The position numbers and the translations under genes were made by a program. A stretch of DNA of 64,000 nt from Defluviitaleaceae bacterium (GTDB taxonomy: Bacteria; Bacillota; Clostridia; Lachnospirales; WQUN01): the NCBI GenBank assembly GCA_009780585.1, contig WQZS01000002.1:186001-250000 (forward strand). The letters run 5' to 3'. The notes beneath the pieces were generated by a model. The model did no database searches, was not told the origin of the DNA, and saw only the letters and a list, made by a program, of their open reading frames with translations. Below, piece after piece: positions 59,893 to 64,000 of the stretch. Numbering within the stretch: position 1 is the stretch's first letter; every line of letters begins with the position of its first letter.

Positions 59893-60687
59893 ATGTTTTG
59901 TTACCATCACAAAACGCAAAACGCGGTGGCGGAATGTAACGGGCCTAATTGCGGAAAGCATATTTGCAAGGATTGCTATGACACTTGGAAGGTCGAAGTC
60001 GGGCCTTGGGCGGGGATGCCCATATGTTACGATTGTGCAACTACCATGGTGGAATATAACGCATACCTGGCAAACGACACAAAACGGAAAGAGAAGCGTG
60101 ATTGGATTTTAATTTGTATCCTCAGCGGTGCAGGTGTTTTAATTATCCCGATTTGGGCAGGGGTAGCGGTCGGCTTCAATGGTTTCCTTGATTTTATTAT
60201 ATTAGTGTGGATAGTACTTGGCTTTAGCGGCAACGTATGGCATTTCCTCAAACGTCATTTTGCTAACAGCAAAAACGATGTACAGGCAATTAAGGAAAGT
60301 TTTAAGGGTTTTGGCATAGGTGGAGCCGTCGGTGCTACCGCGGGAAGTTTTATTCGTGACATCGTTTATTTTGGTTTGTGTATATTGGCAGGACCCATCG
60401 TTCCCTTTGTACGCGTTTTTTTGGTAAAGAGGAAGATTCGTACATGCGATGAAATTATTAAAAATGACGAAAAATCATTACGATTGATGCAAGATTATAT
60501 GGCTTATACACAAACCGCGGCTTTAACCGCCGACAGCGACAATGCGGACGCCGTCATCGCCATAAGTGAAAACTTCGCTGACAATATTCACGCGTTAACT
60601 GTAAAAGAAAAAGGAAAAGATGCCGCACAACAGGAAGTGCGCACTCATTTTGCACGCGTCGCCGTTGACAGCGAGAAACTGCGTTAA
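59893..60687 (+). CDS. B-box-like zinc finger membrane protein
   Basis: 264 residues. The N-terminus CYHHKTQNAVAECNGPNCGKHICKDCYDTW ... CYDCATTM is a B-box-type zinc-binding module, frequent at the N-terminus of bacterial membrane proteins. Two or three membrane segments follow (WILICILSGAGVLIIPIWAGVAVGF, FLDFIILVWIVLGFSGNVWHFL, IVYFGLCILAGPIVPFVRVFLV), then a charged helical tail. Probably a cytoplasm-facing membrane scaffold; function unknown. The ATG at 59893 is preceded by GAAAGGAAAA. Confidence 0.8.
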   Translation: MFCYHHKTQNAVAECNGPNCGKHICKDCYDTWKVEVGPWAGMPICYDCATTMVEYNAYLANDTKRKEKRDWILICILSGAGVLIIPIWAGVAVGFNGFLDFIILVWIVLGFSGNVWHFLKRHFANSKNDVQAIKESFKGFGIGGAVGATAGSFIRDIVYFGLCILAGPIVPFVRVFLVKRKIRTCDEIIKNDEKSLRLMQDYMAYTQTAALTADSDNADAVIAISENFADNIHALTVKEKGKDAAQQEVRTHFARVAVDSEKLR

Positions 60688-60850
60688 TGTAGTTACATGT
60701 GATTCGTTGAAGTTGTTTAAAATATATTATTAAGGGGTGGTCTTGTTTGTTTCGCCTCGGGGGACAAGTTAAAGGGTGTTTTTAACAATAAAACTACCGG
60801 AGACATTCAATAACAAAAAAGACGGTTACTTTAACATCTGCCCAAATTGA

Positions 60851-60920
60851 GCAGAAGTTAAAACCCACACAACCGGAAAAGTGACTGCTCTTTAACTTCT
60901 GTCCTACTAGGTCAGAAGTT
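60851..60920. repeat. Cluster of CAGAAGTT repeats including a 27-bp palindrome
   Basis: GCAGAAGTTAAA at 60851 is an inverted copy of TTTAACTTCTG at 60891. The latter opens the 27-bp palindrome at 60894-60920 (arms AACTTCTG / CAGAAGTT), which matches 20644-20670 in 26 of 27 bases after reverse complementing. Confidence 0.8.
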
Positions 60921-60970
60921 GGGTTGGATATACCAAAAGAAAAAACGGGATGCCAACACACCGGACACCA

Positions 60971-61157
60971 GTGGGGCGGGGGCGGGTGGATGTTCCATAA
61001 GCAGCGCCTACGCAATCGGACGATTAACGGCGAACGGGCGCGTTATGTGGTTGGCATCGGGTGCTTGCCAACCGATGCAACCACTTCGCGGACGGAGCCG
61101 TTCATCGCCCGATTGCGTTCAGCGCAGCGTTGGAACATCCGCCCGCCCACGCCCCAC
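60971..61157. repeat. 187-bp imperfect palindrome
   Basis: The arms begin GTGGGGCGGGGGCGGG and end CCCGCCCACGCCCCAC. Further matching blocks are GGATGTTCCA/TGGAACATCC, CGCAATCGG/CCGATTGCG and GTGGTTGGCATCGG around the centre near 61064. It fills most of the 566-base gap between the B-box-like gene and the toxin-antitoxin pair and codes for nothing convincing. Transcribed, it would fold into one very long hairpin; as DNA it could extrude a cruciform. It could be a MITE-like element or a small RNA. Confidence 0.85.
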
Positions 61158-61253
61158 GGAACATAGGTAGGTAAGACAACACCCGTGACAAATAACCAAT
61201 TGGATTTTACGAATAATTATGATACATTTACAACAGCAAAGGAGGCGGATCAT

Positions 61254-61502
61254 ATGCCAAACATTAAACCCGTTTCGGATTTACGGAATTATAACGAAGT
61301 CTTACGTGATGTGGATGTCCGCGAACCCGTATTTTTAACGAAGAACGGACGCGGACGGTATGCGCTTATGGACATACAAGATTTTGAACGTTTACATGCC
61401 TCGATTCGGTTATTGTCCGAATTGTCCAAAGGTGAAAAATCTGCAAAAGAAAGCGGTTGGTTTTCTATTGAGGAAATCGAAGCGGAATTGGGTATCGCAT
61501 GA
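61254..61502 (+). CDS. Phd/YefM-family antitoxin
   Basis: 82 residues from ATG 61254, behind AAAGGAGGCGG. MPNIKPVSDLRNYNEVLRDVDVREPVFLTKNGRGRYALMDIQDFERL is a typical Phd/YefM DNA-binding half; the acidic C-terminal tail would neutralise the toxin. The stop overlaps the toxin start (ATGATGA). Such proteins repress their own operon. Confidence 0.93.
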   Translation: MPNIKPVSDLRNYNEVLRDVDVREPVFLTKNGRGRYALMDIQDFERLHASIRLLSELSKGEKSAKESGWFSIEEIEAELGIA

Positions 61503-61837
61503 TGAAATTGCAAGTCACACCAGCAGCGCGAAATGACTTAAAAGAAATCCGCGCATACATAACAAACGAATTAATGAACCCGCAAGCGGCAATTAACGTT
61601 GTTAAACGCATTACAACACGCATACGATCACTTATGGATTTTCCCGCGTTGGGTGCGCCGCTGTCGTCCGTTACGGAATTTGATACTGATTACCGTTTCC
61701 TCATATGCGGGAATTACATGGCATTTTATCGGTTCGACGATAGAAATGTGTATATACTCCGTATACTGTACGGCAGACGCGATTTCATTAAAATTCTTTT
61801 CGGCATATCAACGGTATCGGGTGACGAAATCCCATAA
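61499..61837 (+). CDS. ParE/RelE-family toxin
   Basis: 112 residues. KLQVTPAARNDLKEIRAYITNELMNPQAAINVVKRITTRIRSLMDFPALGAPL and YRFLICGNYMAFYRFDDRNVYILRILYGRRDFIKILF match the ParE/RelE plasmid-stabilisation family. Members poison DNA gyrase or cleave mRNA at the ribosome; the subtype cannot be decided here. Translationally coupled to the antitoxin. Confidence 0.92.
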   Translation: MMKLQVTPAARNDLKEIRAYITNELMNPQAAINVVKRITTRIRSLMDFPALGAPLSSVTEFDTDYRFLICGNYMAFYRFDDRNVYILRILYGRRDFIKILFGISTVSGDEIP

Positions 61838-61880
61838 CAATGCTACTATGAACCATCTTATCCCCGAAAGGATGCTTCCC

Positions 61881-62885
61881 ATGCCCGAAACAAAACCCTA
61901 CTACGGTTTTAATTTCCTGTGGATGTTCGCCAAATGGCGCGAGGATATGAAGCCCGCGCCGCCGGACTTGAAGGAACTGGACTTTGTGGCTAAGCACGGC
62001 TTCAATTTTGTGCGTGTGCCGACGGATTACCGCTTTTGGACGGAAGGCTTCGATTATATGAAGCCCGACGAGCGGATTTTCGAAGATTACCTCGACAAGT
62101 ATTTGGAAGAATGTACGAAGCGCGGGCTGCACATGAGCCTTAACATCCACCGCGCGCCGGGGTACTGCATCAACCGGAACGACATAGAAAAGCATAACCT
62201 TTGGGCGGATAAGGAAGCGCAGGACGCGTTCCTTTTCTTGTGGGAAACCTTCGCCAAGCGGTACAAGGGCGTGGGGAGCGATAAGTTGAGCTTCGATTTG
62301 CTTAACGAGCCGCCCAACATCGGCCAATACGGCTGCACCCGCGATGTGCATGAAAAACTGATGCGCCGCGTCATCGCCGCGATACGCGCCGCCGACCCCG
62401 AACGGGAAATCGTGATCGACGGCTTGGAAGGCGGGCATACGGCCATGCCGGAGCTTGCGGACGCGGGTGTGGTACACAGCGGGCGCGGGTACACACCCTT
62501 CCCCGTGAGCCACCATAAAGCGGAATGGGTGAGCGTGGAAAACATGCCCGAACCGGTATACCCGGGCGAAATGTGGGGCGAATATTGGGACCGAAAAGCG
62601 TTGGTGGAATTCTACCAGCCGTGGCGCGACGTGGAAAAAGCCGGGGCGAAGGTGCATATCGGCGAATTCGGGTGCTACAACAAAACGCCGAACGACATCG
62701 CCCTGCGCTGGCTGACGGATTTGTTCGATGTGTACCGCGAATTCGGCTGGGGGTACGCGCTTTGGAACTTTAAAGGAACCTTCGGGATCATCGACCACGG
62801 GCGCGAGGGCGCAAGGTTTGAAAAGATGGACGGCTTTAACGTGGACAGGGATTTATTCGAGCTGATGGTTAACAACCGCGTATAA
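61881..62885 (+). CDS. Glycoside hydrolase family 5-like endoglucanase/mannanase
   Basis: 334 residues from ATG 61881 (GAAAGG about nine bases upstream); no signal peptide, so probably cytoplasmic. The GH5 landmarks are FNFVRVP (41-47), acid/base Glu143 in LLNEPPN and nucleophile Glu262 in HIGEFG, with HRAPGYCIN and WALWNFKGTFGIIDHGRE further on. It acts on beta-glucan or mannan oligosaccharides; the precise substrate is open. The stop overlaps the start of the next ABC gene (TAATG), suggesting transport and hydrolysis are co-expressed. Confidence 0.9.
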   Translation: MPETKPYYGFNFLWMFAKWREDMKPAPPDLKELDFVAKHGFNFVRVPTDYRFWTEGFDYMKPDERIFEDYLDKYLEECTKRGLHMSLNIHRAPGYCINRNDIEKHNLWADKEAQDAFLFLWETFAKRYKGVGSDKLSFDLLNEPPNIGQYGCTRDVHEKLMRRVIAAIRAADPEREIVIDGLEGGHTAMPELADAGVVHSGRGYTPFPVSHHKAEWVSVENMPEPVYPGEMWGEYWDRKALVEFYQPWRDVEKAGAKVHIGEFGCYNKTPNDIALRWLTDLFDVYREFGWGYALWNFKGTFGIIDHGREGARFEKMDGFNVDRDLFELMVNNRV

Positions 62886-64000
62886 TGCCGCCGCGTAATA
62901 ACGCCCCCGCCCCCCCTCCTCCGCCGATACCCGGGCGGGGACCGCAAGGTAACTTCGGGCGCGGGGGCAACCGCTTCCAGCGGGAACGGGAGCGTCCGAG
63001 GAATTTCTTTAAAACGGTGTTCCGTTTGCTGGGGTATTTCCGCGAGCAATGGTATGCGCTCCCGGTTATATTTGTGTTGAGTTTGGGCGCGACCGCCGCC
63101 GCGTTGGTCGGGCCTTTTCTGATTGGGCGCGTGATCGACGGGCTTGTATATCCGTATCCCGCACCGGAAGTCACGCGCTTTGCCATTCCCATCTTCACGT
63201 TATTGATCATCCTGTATTTTTGGGATTCCTGCACGCAATTCTTGCAAACGTGGGTGGTGGCGGGCGCGAGCCAACGGTTGGTGCGCAGTATGCGGCACTA
63301 CCTGTTTAAGCATTTGCAGCGTCTTCCGATCAAATTCTTTGATTCGTACATGCATGGGGAATTGATGAGCCGCTTATCCAACGATACGGACAATATCGCG
63401 GGTATCCTGGGTATGGCGTTGGTACAGTTGACATCGATTTTGATTACGGTCACGGGCGTTTTGGCGATGATGTTGTGGCTGTCACCGACGATGACCTTCT
63501 TCGCGTTGGTGAGCGTTCCGTTCTTCTTTATCGTGAGCAAGACGATCGGGGCGAAGACGCGCGGGCATTTCCGTGACCAGCAGCTTTCCTTGGGATTGCT
63601 TAACGCGAAGATCGAAGAGGATATCACCGGGATGGCGGTGATTAAGGCGTACGGTTATGAGCGTAAATCCGTCGCCGACTTTGCTGAAATCAACGAACGC
63701 CTGTGTTCCGCGGGTACGCAAGCGCAGATATGGTCGGGCTTTATCATGCCCGCGATGAACGTGATCAATAATTTGGGCTTGGCGGTCGTGGCTTTCGCGG
63801 GAGCGGTGCTGGCGATCAACGGGAGCATCACCGTGGGGGTGATCGCGTCGTTTATCGCGTACGCGCGGCAGTTCGGGCGGCCGTTGAACGACCTCGCTTC
63901 GACGTATAACCAATTGCAATCCGCGTTGGCCAGCACCGAGCGCGTGTTTGAAATCCTGGATGTGGCGGAAGAAGCCCCCGACGAACCAAGTGCCGCCGAA
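62885..64000 (+). CDS. ABC exporter half-transporter, 3' end outside window
   Basis: 372 codons are visible and the frame stays open to the end. A proline/glycine/arginine-rich N-terminal tail (MPPRNNAPAPPPPP ... RERERPRNFFKTVFRLLGYF) precedes membrane helices typical of type IV exporters (LPVIFVLSLGATAAALVGPFLIGRVIDGLV; RHYLFKHLQRLPIKFFDSYMHGELMSRLSNDTDNI). The ATPase domain begins just at the window edge. Second subunits of heterodimeric exporters often carry such a charged N-terminal extension, so this is a plausible partner of the degenerate subunit at 56041. Confidence 0.88.
   Translation, partial: MPPRNNAPAPPPPPIPGRGPQGNFGRGGNRFQRERERPRNFFKTVFRLLGYFREQWYALPVIFVLSLGATAAALVGPFLIGRVIDGLVYPYPAPEVTRFAIPIFTLLIILYFWDSCTQFLQTWVVAGASQRLVRSMRHYLFKHLQRLPIKFFDSYMHGELMSRLSNDTDNIAGILGMALVQLTSILITVTGVLAMMLWLSPTMTFFALVSVPFFFIVSKTIGAKTRGHFRDQQLSLGLLNAKIEEDITGMAVIKAYGYERKSVADFAEINERLCSAGTQAQIWSGFIMPAMNVINNLGLAVVAFAGAVLAINGSITVGVIASFIAYARQFGRPLNDLASTYNQLQSALASTERVFEILDVAEEAPDEPSAAE

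Noticed and set aside
60924-61170. Two overlapping small ORFs across the giant palindrome
   Set aside because: Both read through the inverted repeat, lack ribosome sites and resemble no protein.
61599-61880. N-terminal extension of the GH5 frame over the toxin gene
   Set aside because: The overlap is with a clear ParE-type toxin, and ATG 61881 has a ribosome site just before the conserved domain.

Overview
The window looks like chromosome from an endospore-forming, Gram-positive Firmicute, most likely a high-GC member of the Clostridia. It carries gpr, the protease that degrades small acid-soluble spore proteins. It also carries a PrsA-type foldase lipoprotein, the long form of HPF, SLH-type surface proteins, strong AGGAGG-like ribosome binding sites and sigma-A type promoters. 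Most genes are GC-rich. The block from about 39.7 to 46.1 kb is visibly AT-rich and looks acquired.

Layout. (1) 2-7374: two very large exported fibronectin-III/SLH-like proteins, the first cut by the window edge. (2) 7401-13166: housekeeping run hpf, rdgB-like NTP pyrophosphatase, a YfcE-type phosphodiesterase, recJ, a PrsA-like lipoprotein and rarA. (3) 13203-24405: a Sel1-repeat membrane protein, a Big2/SLH surface protein, a sugar isomerase-like TIM barrel coupled to an aldo/keto reductase, and a giant alpha-2-macroglobulin-like protein. (4) 24495-30244: gpr, an HtrA-like protease, a hybrid histidine kinase and a receiver-GGDEF protein that together could form a phosphorelay ending in c-di-GMP. 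(5) 30520-35337: a GldA/GldF/GldG/DUF4340-type ABC system behind an extended -10 promoter with a palindromic operator candidate. (6) 35334-39331: a second hybrid kinase and a U32 peptidase locus that appears split and eroded by tandem repeats, preceded by a structured leader RNA with its own strong promoter and terminator.

(7) 39760-45969 is an AT-rich, divergently transcribed island: a DUF262/DUF1524 nuclease-like protein on one side, and a small membrane protein, a zinc-ribbon/propeller-like protein and a KAP-family P-loop NTPase on the other, sharing a palindromic double promoter. (8) 46138-55924 is the most striking part: nine consecutive minus-strand genes with tiny gaps or overlaps. In transcription order they are a 579-residue protein ending in a GrpE-like domain, a degenerate Hsp70 lacking key ATPase residues, an HD-domain protein, a canonical short Hsp70, a tandem Nudix protein, a GNAT acetyltransferase, a DUF4258/YgiT-zinc-finger pair resembling a toxin-antitoxin, and an Hsp70 whose C-terminal lid is replaced by a von Willebrand A domain. 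Three different Hsp70s plus a built-in GrpE-like factor in one operon, next to a defence-like island, make this the best candidate for an undescribed system.

(9) 56041-64000: one half of a heterodimeric ABC exporter with a methyltransferase and a small protein on the minus strand. Then come a probable structured RNA, a lipoprotein, a B-box-like membrane protein, a 187-bp giant palindrome, a Phd/ParE toxin-antitoxin pair, a GH5-type glycosidase, and the other half of an ABC exporter running off the end.

No tRNA, rRNA, CRISPR array or transposase was seen. Family assignments come from reading motifs, not from database searches.
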